A stretch of DNA of 64,000 nucleotides from Flavobacterium sp. MFBS3-15. GTDB lineage: Bacteria > Bacteroidota > Bacteroidia > Flavobacteriales > Flavobacteriaceae. Below the pieces are notes generated by a model. It searched no databases and was not told the origin of the DNA. It was given only the letters and a program-made list of their open reading frames with translations. The stretch is taken from contig NZ_JAPCHV010000006.1 in the NCBI RefSeq assembly GCF_026107645.2, positions 1-64,000 on the forward strand, written 5' to 3'. Below are positions 1-8,975 of this stretch, in pieces. Each line of letters starts with the position of its first letter. Position 1 is the first letter of the stretch. Position numbers and translations under genes: made by a program.

Positions 1-3000
1 AGTACCGGTACCGGCTCTACCCTCACATCAAGGAGCACGATCCTGAAGCAGCCGGTCTCCTCTACGGTTACCCGCACAAAGATGGCTTCCACGGCCGAGG
101 CGTTAAAGTACGATTCAGGTGTAAGTATCTGGCTGGCGCCTGTTCCGGCTACGGCCTCGTCATAGTCCTTAAAGAAGGTCACCAAAAGCCCGTCCTGCGT
201 GCCTATGATCTCGTCTATTTTCGTGTTAAGGTCAAATTCCTCCACCTCGTCGCCCGGGTTGTTCAAATCGCAAAGCGTATACGGCGCCGGAGGGGCAGCC
301 TGCGGAAGCGGGTTCACGATCAGCTCCACATCCACCTCGTCATAACAGCCTGTAGCGGTGTTGGTCACCCTGCCGGTGATCACCTGGCTGGCGCTCGGAT
401 AACTTGCAGGGGTGGGTATCAATCCGTCCGCGTCGTAGAACGACACGGCAAACTGTGCCGGGTTCAGCGTACCCAGTATCTCAGCCTCAAGGGTCGTAAG
501 GTCAAATACCGCAATGCCGTCCGTATCGTTGCTGCCGTTGTCGCAAAGCGCATAAGCCTCCGGCTCGGTAGCGATAGGGCGCGGGTTGACGATGAGTTGC
601 AGCTCTACAATGTCAGAGCATTCCGTTTGGTCGCTTTGTACCAGTATGTACAGGGTTTGCACGCCATTGGTGGTAAGCGCATATACATTGCTGTATGCGC
701 CTGTGTTCGCTACGGGGTTAGCGCCGCCATAAAACGCATCATTATATGTTTCGTGTGCTGTGGCCGTAACCGTATTGCCCAGTTCCGCCTCAATCTGGTC
801 GAGTACGGGGTCCAGGTTAAATACGGCAGTGTTGTCCTGGCCGCATTCCTCAATAGGGGCTGGCTGCGTGGCTATCGGTGCCGGCAGCACTTCCAGGGTT
901 ACGGGGGTAATTACGCGGCAGTTGGTGCCGGTATCCGTCAGCAGCGCGTATATGGTACCGGATGGAGCAAGATATTCTGCAGGCAGCGTATTGCCACCGG
1001 TTTGTGCAGTATCAAAATCGGGGTAGAATGCTACTGCATAGTTTTGCACGCCACCGGTAACGCCCTGGGCAATTTCTGTAAGGTCAAATTCGCCCTGTCC
1101 CGGTACTTCTTCACAGGCATAAAAAGTTCCCATGTCGGGGTTTACCACCGGAAGCGGGTTTACGGTAAGGGTAACCGGCATGCTGCTCTCACACCCGTTG
1201 GCCGAAGTTGCCTTAGCCCAAATCTGCTGTTCCCATTGCGTCGTGTTCTCAAAGTTCGCAGGATTGGCAATGGCAATATTATTGTCAAGGTCTTCCTGGG
1301 AGGCATAGTAGGCCACCGTTGTACCGGCCACGCCTCCTGTTACTTCATTGTCGCGTGTGGTCAGGTCAAATATTTCGACACCGTCGGGCGAGTTATTGTC
1401 GTCGCAAAGCGCATACGGGCTAACCTGGGCTACGGCAGGGCGCTCAAGCACCACCAGGGTAACGGTAGTAAGTGCATAGCACTCGGAGTTGGCGGGGTCC
1501 ACAACGCGTACATGTACGGTTTGCGTACCCGCAACGGTGCTGGTATATGCCGCAGGGTTTTCTATAAAAGGCGTCCCTGTTTCTGCCTGTGTTACAAGTT
1601 CATGGAAAGTTACGGACAGGTTAGGGTTATTGCCTGTAATTTCGTCAATCAAAGCAGTCAGGTCAAATGTTGCCAGCCCGTCATAGTCATCATCGCAGGT
1701 TTCCAGGGGAGCCGCCGGGGCGTTAACGGACGGGGGAGTGGCTGTAATTAGGTCCAGGGTAGTAAAGGCCACACAGCTGGCGCTTCCCGCCGATTGTACA
1801 CGCACATACACCGTCTGGTTCATTGATACGGCCTGGTAAGGAGAATCAAGTGGCTCCTCCCCAAGGTTGGCATTTTCCAAAGACAGGTAGTAGGTAACCA
1901 CATAGTTGGGGTTGCCATCAGTTATAACGTCATTGTAGCTTTCAAGGTCAAACAGGGCAGGGCCGCCATCGCCACACCCGTTCATAGGTGCAGGGGTGTT
2001 CAGCTCGGGTGATGAGTTTGTGATTATGGTCCCTGTTATGTTTAGTTGTGTAGTGCAGAAAGGAGCATTGGCACTTGTGACAGAAACGATTTCAAAAGGA
2101 GTATTTTCGGTAAGCGCTTCAAGGGTAATAGTGCCCGAGCCTGCACCATTTAATGTGGCCTGTGGCTGCGCGGCGCCGTTTACGGTATAATTGACTGTCG
2201 CACCGGACGGGCCTGTAAGGGTTATCACCCCGTCTTCACCTATGCAAACGGGTGAGTTGGTCTGGGCGCTAACCGATTGTGGCGCCACAACGTTTACCGT
2301 AACCGAATTGTTAAGCACCTGGCTGCAAACCACCACGTTGTCTGCGCTGGTGACGAATGCACCCGAAACGGCGTAAACGGTATTGGCGGTTATGTTCTGC
2401 GTAAGGGTAAAAGTACCCGAAGCATTAAGCTGCTGCTGTTGCGAAGCACCTCCATTTACGGTGTAGTTGAAAAAAGCATTAGGTGTGCCGCTAAAGGTTA
2501 CCGTAACATTGCTGCCGGAGCACACCGATGTTGCCGATGCCGCTACGGTTACCGTGGGTACGGGATATACCCTAAGTGTCAGGTCGACAATAGAAAAACA
2601 TCCTGTGGCTGTATTGGTCACCTTTGCGAACAGCTGCTGCGGGTTTGATGTATTGGAATAGCTGTCGCCAAGGGGCATGCTGCCGTCAAAAGCATTGGCG
2701 TAGGAAGCATAAAAATTCACCGTGTTGCCCGAAAGGTCAGGATTTACCTGGCTTTTTAGCGACTGCAGGTCAAAAACGGCAACGTTTGGCGTAGTGCTGC
2801 AGGTGCGTACCTCGCCAAGGTTGTTGGCCGCCGGTGGTTCAGAGAATGCACCGGAACCCGTTGTGGCCGTTCCTGTCCACTCTATCTGGAAGCCGCCGTC
2901 GCCCTCAGGACGGTCAATTACTATATAATATGATTGCCCCGGACTTACCGTAAGCCATTTAACATAACCGTTACCGTCAGGCCCGGGGCCCGATTGTGTA

Positions 3001-3395
3001 ACAATGGAGTTTCCATCCATCCCGGTATGGTTGTCCGGTGAACCCGCTGCCCAGGGGTTGGTCGTGTTGCAGCGTATGGGGTTGCCTAATGCCCCGCACT
3101 GTACATTGGGGCCGTATACCCAAAAATCATAATCGACCATGATGTCCTGGTTATCAGGGGTAAGCTCAAACCCCAGGGTGCCCCCCTGCACGATGTTGAT
3201 CTTTAGCCAGATAGAATTGTTCTCGCTGCTTGAGCACCCAAATACTTCCTGGACATTTCCAATACCATCTGCATTTGAGGCAAAATCGCCGTTTCCGCAT
3301 ACCGTGATTGCATTTACACAATCATTGGGCTCGTTCTGGGCCTGTGCCAATTGGGAGAGCAGGCAAAGCAAGCCAAAAATAAATTTCCTTTTCAT
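1..3395 (-). CDS. Giant secreted surface/adhesin-like protein, N-terminal part (3' end outside window)
   Basis: Open reading frame of about 1131 codons from an ATG at 3395 to the left edge with no stop, so the C-terminus is missing. It opens with a signal peptide (MKRKFIFGLLCLLSQLAQAQ). About 160 residues of a Cys-containing domain follow, then two Ig-like modules and eight copies of an 80-95-residue module marked by a Cys near the start, an FDL(T) motif, a V-x-F/Y-Y strand, a VxVRV-like strand and a closing V-x-P-x-P linker. This architecture is known from large flavobacterial T9SS type B (gliding-motility-associated C-terminal domain) cargo, so the missing end probably carries a CHU_C-type sorting domain; that part is inference. 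Role: cell-surface adhesion or polymer contact. A -7 box (3400-3407) lies just upstream of the start. Confidence 0.85.
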   Translation of the reverse strand, partial: MKRKFIFGLLCLLSQLAQAQNEPNDCVNAITVCGNGDFASNADGIGNVQEVFGCSSSENNSIWLKINIVQGGTLGFELTPDNQDIMVDYDFWVYGPNVQCGALGNPIRCNTTNPWAAGSPDNHTGMDGNSIVTQSGPGPDGNGYVKWLTVSPGQSYYIVIDRPEGDGGFQIEWTGTATTGSGAFSEPPAANNLGEVRTCSTTPNVAVFDLQSLKSQVNPDLSGNTVNFYASYANAFDGSMPLGDSYSNTSNPQQLFAKVTNTATGCFSIVDLTLRVYPVPTVTVAASATSVCSGSNVTVTFSGTPNAFFNYTVNGGASQQQQLNASGTFTLTQNITANTVYAVSGAFVTSADNVVVCSQVLNNSVTVNVVAPQSVSAQTNSPVCIGEDGVITLTGPSGATVNYTVNGAAQPQATLNGAGSGTITLEALTENTPFEIVSVTSANAPFCTTQLNITGTIITNSSPELNTPAPMNGCGDGGPALFDLESYNDVITDGNPNYVVTYYLSLENANLGEEPLDSPYQAVSMNQTVYVRVQSAGSASCVAFTTLDLITATPPSVNAPAAPLETCDDDYDGLATFDLTALIDEITGNNPNLSVTFHELVTQAETGTPFIENPAAYTSTVAGTQTVHVRVVDPANSECYALTTVTLVVLERPAVAQVSPYALCDDNNSPDGVEIFDLTTRDNEVTGGVAGTTVAYYASQEDLDNNIAIANPANFENTTQWEQQIWAKATSANGCESSMPVTLTVNPLPVVNPDMGTFYACEEVPGQGEFDLTEIAQGVTGGVQNYAVAFYPDFDTAQTGGNTLPAEYLAPSGTIYALLTDTGTNCRVITPVTLEVLPAPIATQPAPIEECGQDNTAVFNLDPVLDQIEAELGNTVTATAHETYNDAFYGGANPVANTGAYSNVYALTTNGVQTLYILVQSDQTECSDIVELQLIVNPRPIATEPEAYALCDNGSNDTDGIAVFDLTTLEAEILGTLNPAQFAVSFYDADGLIPTPASYPSASQVITGRVTNTATGCYDEVDVELIVNPLPQAAPPAPYTLCDLNNPGDEVEEFDLNTKIDEIIGTQDGLLVTFFKDYDEAVAGTGASQILTPESYFNASAVEAIFVRVTVEETGCFRIVLLDVRVEPVPV

Positions 3396-3399
3396 TCCG

Positions 3400-3407
3400 C
3401 AAAAATA
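3400..3407 (-). promoter_or_regulatory. Bacteroidetes -7 box of the giant surface protein
   Basis: On the minus strand the sequence reads TATTTTTG, matching TAnnTTTG, four bases upstream of the ATG. No clear -33 TTTG at standard spacing was seen. Confidence 0.45.
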
Positions 3408-3516
3408 TAATAAACAACAAAAAGCAGGAGTCCTATTTTAAGAACTTGCCCATTTTTCTTAAAAAAAAGATAAAATAGTTTGTAACTAACAGTAAATCAG
3501 CAGTAAAATCTTCTTG

Positions 3517-3541
3517 TTTTCGGCAGTGCAATTGCCGAAAA
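3517..3541. other. Perfect 9-bp stem-loop in the 3396-3704 intergenic region
   Basis: TTTTCGGCA and TGCCGAAAA flank a 7-base loop. It sits in a 309-bp AT-rich region between the divergent giant surface gene and the esterase remnant; nothing else was recognised there. It could act as a terminator in either direction, but neither adjoining gene ends here, so the role is unknown. Confidence 0.4.
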
Positions 3542-3704
3542 TTGCCGTTTCCGGAATTTTACCGGCAATCACGCCGCCAACCTCTAACGCATTTTTTTTT
3601 GTAATATTACTTTTATTAAAATAAAAATTTTATAGTAACAAATCCTTTACCCAAAGGTTTTATTGCGGTGTCGTTGTTATTTTTACAGTTGCAAATCCTT
3701 TCCA

Positions 3705-3902
3705 ATGAAATATATATTCTTTCAGGCTGCGCTCCTGTCGCTGTCTTTTTTACAGGCACAAACCACCCTGCCACTCTACGAAAAAAACATTCCTTACAGC
3801 AAGCCCGCACCCAACACCGAAAAATCGGAAATTCATGATGGCGGCATACTCATCATCAGTAATGTTTTGGTTCCCGTGGGTTCCCGGCATACAAGGGCCT
3901 AA
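3705..3902 (+). pseudogene. Truncated N-terminal copy of the alpha/beta-hydrolase esterase
   Basis: The 65-residue frame has a signal peptide and then repeats the mature N-terminus of the intact esterase at 4685 (LPLYEKNIP, SKPAPNTEKSE, DGGILIISNV). Over about 94 bases (3772-3865 against 4754-4847) I count only five mismatches. Similarity stops abruptly after the ISNV codons, and the frame closes a few codons later, before any catalytic residue. The signal peptides of the two copies differ, so this looks like the stump of a former tandem paralogue rather than a simple duplication of the present gene. It should be non-functional as an enzyme; a short secreted peptide cannot be excluded. Confidence 0.75.
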
Positions 3903-3912
3903 AGGCCGTGTC

Positions 3913-4539
3913 CTAATCGCAGTTTACCGCACTTAACCTTTTTGTCCCACTTTCATCTTCTACATATTCAAAACCGTTATTCAGCAAATCATTAATATCC
4001 TTTCTGCCGTTGAAATGCCATAAAAGATGGCCAAACTTACACCTGTCGATAGTACCTCTTTCCAGTTCCCGTTTCATTAAAACTTTCAATTCTTCCCAGT
4101 ATTGTTTAGGAGCGTGGACGAGTAAGATGTAGGGGTCGAACTCTTCATCAAATTCTTTTTTGGAATACAGCTGTAACCGCTCTTTGGATGGAAATCCATA
4201 CTTTTTTGTTAATTGAATGATCCTGTTGGTATGCACATCGTCAAAGTGATTGATATATTTTTTGAAAATATATTTTGATAACGTGTCGGATTTAAATTTA
4301 TTTTGAGCAATAAATGTTCGCATAAGTTCAGAATCCAGGCTTTCAATGCTGTCTGTCTTTCTCTTGTCAAAAGTTTTAAATATGGTATATTCCCTTAGCG
4401 CCTGGTCATAGTCGTACATAAATTTAATTTCCTCTATTACAAGGTCGGCATCAGCCTTTAAAAGGCTGTCAATTTGGAAGCTTTGAGATATTGCCAGGCT
4501 ATAGCAGAAGGTAAAGGCGAGTATAAAAAGTTTTTTCAT
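3913..4539 (-). CDS. Secreted protein of unknown function, DUF6624-like
   Basis: A 208-residue product with a clear signal peptide (MKKLFILAFTFCYSLAISQS). The body has an early EIKFMYDYDQALRE segment, a KKYGFPSKE segment and later LLVHAPKQYWEELKVLM. This pattern (MxxxDQxxR; YGxP; LLVxHAxxxxQ) resembles the DUF6624 family as I remember it, whose function is unknown. The gene is AT-richer than its neighbours and sits between the truncated and intact esterase copies, on the opposite strand to both, which suggests it arrived as an insertion. Family assignment is from pattern only. Confidence 0.6.
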   Translation of the reverse strand: MKKLFILAFTFCYSLAISQSFQIDSLLKADADLVIEEIKFMYDYDQALREYTIFKTFDKRKTDSIESLDSELMRTFIAQNKFKSDTLSKYIFKKYINHFDDVHTNRIIQLTKKYGFPSKERLQLYSKKEFDEEFDPYILLVHAPKQYWEELKVLMKRELERGTIDRCKFGHLLWHFNGRKDINDLLNNGFEYVEDESGTKRLSAVNCD

Positions 4540-4684
4540 TCGATTTTAGGATTGTATTTTTACCACTTAAAAAGTAAAAATACGGTATCTGCCCTAATTT
4601 TTTCCCAATATTTCGCATTAAGTGGTTTACTGTTTTATTTCTCCGACTCCCGACTTTACTACATTACATCCATAAAACACCTGC

Positions 4685-5593
4685 ATGAAACTACCCTTCC
4701 TCATATCCGCAATTTTCATAAGCATTGCAATGAATGCGCAGCAAGTCCTGCCCCTTTACGAAAAAAACATTCCTAACAGCAAGCCCGCGCCCAACACCGA
4801 AAAATCGGAAATGCATGACGGCGGCATACTCATCATCAGTAATGTTTCTGTACCAACACTTACGGTATACAAAGCCGAAAAACCCTGCCCTGCCCGCAGC
4901 GCGGTGATCATTTGCCCCGGCGGCGGCTATGGCATACTGGCGTCGGGCCATGAGGGTGCCGATGTGGCGCGGATGTTCAACAATTTGGGTGTTACGGCTT
5001 TTGTACTCAAATACCGCCTGCCTAACGATGCCACGATGCAGGATAAATCCATAGGCCCGTTGCAGGATGTGCAAAGGGCCCTGCAAATGGTACGCGAACG
5101 TGCTGTGGAGTGGAACATCGCCCCGAATAAGGTAGGCATCATGGGGTTCTCCGCGGGAGGGCACCTCGCAGCCACGGCTTCCACACATTTTGGGAAGGCT
5201 GTAATCGATAATCCAGGGAATACCTCGCTGCGCCCTGACTTCTCGGTGCTCATCTACCCGGTTATCAGCTTTTCCAACAGCCTTACGCACATGGGCAGCC
5301 GCGAAAACCTGATCGGCAAATCCCCCAAGCCGGGACAGGCAGTTGATTATTCCAATGAATTGCAGGTAACGGCCCAAACGCCTCCCGCATTCCTGGTACA
5401 TTCCGCCGATGACGACCTGGTGCCGGTAGGCAACAGCATTAAATACTATGAGGCATTGCAAAGCCATGGCATATTCAGCGAAATGATACTTTATCCGCAT
5501 GGGGGGCACGGCTACGGCATGCACAACAAAACCACCAAAGATAACTGGACGGACCGCCTTAAAGAATGGATGGCAGCGTCAGGATGGCTGTAA
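4685..5593 (+). CDS. Secreted alpha/beta-hydrolase, acetyl-xylan-esterase-like
   Basis: 302 residues. A signal peptide (to about residue 19) is followed by an alpha/beta-hydrolase fold. An oxyanion-type ICPGGGYG motif (about 75-82), the nucleophile elbow GFSAGGHLA (about 154-162), a late HSADDDLVP with the likely acid Asp (about 238-246) and PHGGHGYG with the likely catalytic His (about 270-277) are all present. This combination is typical of the carbohydrate esterases (BD-FAE/acetyl xylan esterase-like) found in Bacteroidetes polysaccharide loci. Likely role: deacylation of plant or algal glycans in the periplasm or outside the cell. A DUF1080 hydrolase follows 79 bp downstream on the same strand and may be co-transcribed. 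Substrate is not decided by the sequence. Confidence 0.85.
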   Translation: MKLPFLISAIFISIAMNAQQVLPLYEKNIPNSKPAPNTEKSEMHDGGILIISNVSVPTLTVYKAEKPCPARSAVIICPGGGYGILASGHEGADVARMFNNLGVTAFVLKYRLPNDATMQDKSIGPLQDVQRALQMVRERAVEWNIAPNKVGIMGFSAGGHLAATASTHFGKAVIDNPGNTSLRPDFSVLIYPVISFSNSLTHMGSRENLIGKSPKPGQAVDYSNELQVTAQTPPAFLVHSADDDLVPVGNSIKYYEALQSHGIFSEMILYPHGGHGYGMHNKTTKDNWTDRLKEWMAASGWL

Positions 5594-5672
5594 TTTTAGT
5601 ACCGCATTTTTATCGGTTAGTATGCGAGGGAATGGCATTTGGTCAGTATTTTTATGATTCAAACCAACAACT

Positions 5673-6548
5673 ATGGCTAAACTGATTAAGACACTTTCGG
5701 CATTTGCGATTCTACTGCTTGCAACTTCGTTTTCCGGTAAACCGGAGTGGACACCCCTGCTTGACAAAAACCTCTCGCAATGGGGCATGTACCTTAGTTA
5801 CCGGCATGTGCCAACGTATAATGGCCAGGTGCCCACAGATGCTGACGGAAAAGAAATTGCACCCATTGGCTACGGCAAAAATGAGGCGAATGTCTTTTCG
5901 GTTGCCGAAGAGAATGGTGAACCCGTACTCCGGGTAAGCGGCGAGATATACGGCTGTATCTTTACCAAAGCCGAATACGAAAACTACCACCTGAAGGCGA
6001 AAGTGAAGTGGGGCAGCAAAAAATGGCACCCGCGCACGGATAAGTTGAAGGATTCGGGGATACTTTATCATTCTGTAGGCGAAGCAGGCAGGGACTACTG
6101 GCGTGCCTGGATGCTCTCCCAGGAATTCCAGGTCATGGAGGGGCACATGGGCGATTACTGGAATATTGCCAACTCGGCTGTCGATATCCGTGCGTTCATG
6201 CCCGAAGGTACCATGAACCCTGTTGCCGATGCAGGGCAGCCTTTCCTTCCTGTAGGTGCAGGGTCCCAAAATGATGGCTTCTGCATGCGCAGCGAAAACC
6301 GCGAAAGCCCGATAGGGGAGTGGACTCAGCTCGAGCTTATCTGCTTTGGCGATAAAAGCCTGCACATCGTGAATGGCCACGTGGTGATGGTGCTGCAAAA
6401 TTCACGCTATGTGGAAAACGGAAAATCTTTTCCGTTAAGCAAAGGAAAAATCCAGCTCCAGAGTGAAGCCGCCGAAACTTTTTATAAAGATGTGATGATA
6501 AAGCAACTTGAGACGATGCCGAAGGAATACCAAAAGTATTTCAATTAA
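5673..6548 (+). CDS. DUF1080 family (3-keto-disaccharide hydrolase-like) secreted protein
   Basis: 291 residues. After an N-terminal signal segment (to about residue 22) comes a concanavalin-like DUF1080 domain opening with WTPLLDKNLSQWGMYLS. Further segments are the GxIFTKAEYENYHLKAKVKWG strand pair, DSGILYHSVG, QEFQVMEGHMGDYWN, and a C-terminal GKIQLQSEAAETFYKDV strand with the family's usual closing pattern. DUF1080 members have been described as hydrolases of 3-keto-glycosides produced by Gfo/Idh-type dehydrogenases. A Tat-exported sugar isomerase-like protein lies nearby (7950-8924), which would fit that kind of pathway, but the genes are convergent, not one operon. Activity is inferred from family only. 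Confidence 0.85.
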   Translation: MAKLIKTLSAFAILLLATSFSGKPEWTPLLDKNLSQWGMYLSYRHVPTYNGQVPTDADGKEIAPIGYGKNEANVFSVAEENGEPVLRVSGEIYGCIFTKAEYENYHLKAKVKWGSKKWHPRTDKLKDSGILYHSVGEAGRDYWRAWMLSQEFQVMEGHMGDYWNIANSAVDIRAFMPEGTMNPVADAGQPFLPVGAGSQNDGFCMRSENRESPIGEWTQLELICFGDKSLHIVNGHVVMVLQNSRYVENGKSFPLSKGKIQLQSEAAETFYKDVMIKQLETMPKEYQKYFN

Positions 6549-6615
6549 AGCCTGTACGGAACCAACAGCAACGGATGGGTGCCCTTGCCCTACAGGCCGC
6601 ATAGTGAATATGCCC

Positions 6616-7077
6616 TTAATAAATATACGACAGCGGGTCGTAACGGAATATCTTAAAGGCAACAACCACAGCAACGGAAAATATTATATGCGCAAAAAAC
6701 AGCAGCGTAGCATATTCTTTAGAAGGTACGCGGGGGTTGCCGTCAGGCAGGCGGTAGGTGAGCCGCCAGCAGCAAATGCCCACAAAGCCGCTGATGACGC
6801 CAAAGCCGATGCCGGACACGAACCCGAATTCCACTTCGGTGTAATGCCAGATGGATTCGTAGGCAATGACAAATGCCAACCCGATGAGATAATGGGCAAA
6901 CCAGCCTGCAAACTTTTTTACACGCCCTTTAAGGCTGATACCTGCACCGTCGAGTATAAAGTTCAGCATCACCGGTTCCTTAAACAGCTTTTTGAAGCTA
7001 ATGGACACCAGGTAGCTGAACGTGGTCATGATGTTTGTTGCCGAAAAAGCCGCTATAAGTATTTTGTAAAAATTCAT
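6616..7077 (-). CDS. Small integral membrane protein, unknown function
   Basis: 153 residues. Hydrophobic stretches at roughly residues 5-27, 58-75, 82-102 and 122-145 suggest four membrane spans. The loop between the first two is basic and amphipathic (KKLFKEPVMLNFILDGAGISLKG). I do not recognise a named family. It is the last gene of a minus-strand run (8924 to 6616) and converges on the DUF1080 gene with 67 bp between stops. There is no signal beyond the first transmembrane helix. Confidence 0.65.
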   Translation of the reverse strand: MNFYKILIAAFSATNIMTTFSYLVSISFKKLFKEPVMLNFILDGAGISLKGRVKKFAGWFAHYLIGLAFVIAYESIWHYTEVEFGFVSGIGFGVISGFVGICCWRLTYRLPDGNPRVPSKEYATLLFFAHIIFSVAVVVAFKIFRYDPLSYIY

Positions 7078-7114
7078 AGTTAAGAATATTTTCGGAGCTG
7101 TAGCCTTTTTATTG

Positions 7115-7939
7115 TTACTGCCGGCTGTTCACCCCGGCAACAATGCTCATGTTGATCATCGAGTACAGCTTGCCGGATAGCGCGTTGTAGCGATGGTTGT
7201 CTTCATCATTATCAAAGCCAAGGTCGTTCCACGAACCCATGCCGCCAAATACCCATGCGCTCCCTGCACCGGATAACAGCTGTTGCGAAAGCAGGTCGTA
7301 ATGTCCCTCGGGAAAAAGGTCTTTGTGGTAGTAACTTTCCCCCGGCACAGGGCTGTCCAGCGCCGCCGTGGCACGTTCAAAAATGGCGGCCCAGTTGCCC
7401 AGTTCCCTGCTTTTGGCAAATGCGGCAATGTCTTCAAGGGTTTCGCCCAGTTTCTCTTTGGTAATTTCGCGGTCAATCAGCAGGTCGTGCGTGGCCTGCT
7501 TCCCGGAAACCATGCCGTAGCTTACGCTCCATATCCTGTTGTCTTCGGCACCCTTCCGGGTTACCTCCCAGCGGGAAGCCCAGTAATTAGAATACTTATC
7601 ATACACTGCCTCAATGTACCACGTACCCCCGCCGCCGATGAAACCTGCAAGCTGGTGGTCTTTGGCGAGGCCTTGGTCCTCCGAGCTTTGGTAATACAGC
7701 GCCAGCTTGCGGCACCCCGATTGCTTCATGTAGGCAAACCATTCCTCCGGATTATCGGCCACGACTTCCTCTTTAGGCGTTTTGGATAAAAATCCTTTCG
7801 TAAAAGTCCTGAAGTCGACCTTATTGCAAAATGTAAATGTCGAGTTGGTATCGCTGAAGCTTTCCCCGATTTCACCTTTTTCAAGGTAGGCGTTCCCATA
7901 CGATACCAGCGCTATGATCTGTGCGAGTGTTCCTGTCAT
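7115..7939 (-). CDS. Conserved-looking cytoplasmic protein, unknown function
   Basis: 274 residues with no signal peptide or membrane segment. It has many aromatic residues, a Gly-run (GFIGGGGTWYIE, about 100-111) and a C-terminal GGMGSWNDLGFDNDEDN segment. Codon use and base composition match the neighbours, and the frame is not disrupted. The start at 7939 lies 10 bp from the stop of the TIM-barrel protein upstream, so the two are probably co-transcribed. I do not recognise the family and assign no function. Confidence 0.7.
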   Translation of the reverse strand: MTGTLAQIIALVSYGNAYLEKGEIGESFSDTNSTFTFCNKVDFRTFTKGFLSKTPKEEVVADNPEEWFAYMKQSGCRKLALYYQSSEDQGLAKDHQLAGFIGGGGTWYIEAVYDKYSNYWASRWEVTRKGAEDNRIWSVSYGMVSGKQATHDLLIDREITKEKLGETLEDIAAFAKSRELGNWAAIFERATAALDSPVPGESYYHKDLFPEGHYDLLSQQLLSGAGSAWVFGGMGSWNDLGFDNDEDNHRYNALSGKLYSMINMSIVAGVNSRQ

Positions 7940-7949
7940 TTAATTGTTT

Positions 7950-8924
7950 TTATTTTCCTGTCTCAGTTGCAACCCGCATCAGCAACTCCTTTGTAGCTTT
8001 TATACCCTCTTCCTCTCCAAGCCTGTTTCCTTCATACTCAATCCCGATGTGCCCGGTATACCCGGCATCCTTCACGATCTTCAGCATCCTCCTGTAGTCG
8101 ATGGTCGTTTCGTTGCCGTTGGCATCAAAGTCGTAGGTTTTGGCGCTTACGCCATGGGCAAAGGGCATCAGCTCAAACACGCCCTTGTATTTGTCATATT
8201 CGTCAATGCACGGTGCGCCCCAGCGCTCGCCGCCCTGCCGCTTTACGCAAAAGTTCCCGAAATCGGGCAGCGTACCGCAGTTTTCCAGATTGATGGCTTT
8301 TATCACATCGGTCAGTTTCCCGGCATCGGAAGACAGCCCGCCGTGGTTCTCCACGATCACATTGATCCTGCTTTTCTTCGCGTATGCTGCCAGCCTGCCC
8401 AGTCCGTCAACCGAAGTTTCCTTCCAGATGCTGAAGTCATTTTCCGCACCTGTTCCAAACAGGTTCACGCGTACCGAATGGCAGCCCAGTTCGGCCGCTG
8501 CATCCACCCATTTCGAGTGTTTGGCTATGGCCTCGCTGCGTTCGCTTTTGGAAAGTGCGGCAAGTTCCCCTTCGCCATCGATCATGATGAGCACATTCTT
8601 CACGCCATTGTCATTGCTGCGTTGCTTCAGTTGCTTAACCAGGTTGTCAAAGCCCATGCTTTGCAGTTCAGGCCTGTAAAGGTCATTCACATATTCCACG
8701 GCTTCAAAGCCAAGTTCACGGGCCTTTTTGGCGAAGTCGAGCGCGGCCAGGGTTTTGGTTTCCAGTATGGCCTTGTGCAGCGACCATTGTGCCAGCGATA
8801 GCTTAAAGAATGGATGGGTGTGGGGTAGTAGTGTATTTTCCATAAGCCAGGAGGTTAACGGCCCGGCCATGGTAAGCCCGGCCCCGGCGAATCCGGTGTT
8901 TTTCAGGAATGATCTGCGGTTCAT
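7950..8924 (-). CDS. Tat-exported sugar phosphate isomerase/epimerase-like TIM barrel
   Basis: 324 residues. The N-terminus carries a twin-arginine signal (MNRRSFLKNTGFAGAGLTMAG). The rest is a xylose-isomerase-like/AP-endonuclease-2 TIM barrel with metal-ligand-type segments: FEAVEYVND, RVNLFGTG, NVIVENHGG (Glu-x-His), GTLPDFGNF, GVSAKTYDFD and the closing YTGHIGIEYEG. This is the usual pattern for secreted members of the sugar phosphate isomerase/epimerase family in Bacteroidetes, often linked to 3-keto-sugar or inositol-type metabolism. The true substrate is unknown. It heads a probable operon with the two downstream minus-strand genes (gaps of 10 and 37 bp). Confidence 0.85.
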   Translation of the reverse strand: MNRRSFLKNTGFAGAGLTMAGPLTSWLMENTLLPHTHPFFKLSLAQWSLHKAILETKTLAALDFAKKARELGFEAVEYVNDLYRPELQSMGFDNLVKQLKQRSNDNGVKNVLIMIDGEGELAALSKSERSEAIAKHSKWVDAAAELGCHSVRVNLFGTGAENDFSIWKETSVDGLGRLAAYAKKSRINVIVENHGGLSSDAGKLTDVIKAINLENCGTLPDFGNFCVKRQGGERWGAPCIDEYDKYKGVFELMPFAHGVSAKTYDFDANGNETTIDYRRMLKIVKDAGYTGHIGIEYEGNRLGEEEGIKATKELLMRVATETGK

Positions 8925-8975
8925 TGCGGTTGTTTTTTGGAAGCCCTAAAATAAGGATTTAATTGATAACGTCTC

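Noticed and set aside
597..1751. A 384-codon plus-strand frame in the first 2 kb
   Set aside because: It is antisense to the giant surface protein, has a composition unlike real proteins, and the minus strand gives a clear signal peptide and repeated domains.
4691..5524. Long minus-strand frame opposite the esterase
   Set aside because: It mirrors the esterase coding strand; the plus strand carries all hydrolase motifs.
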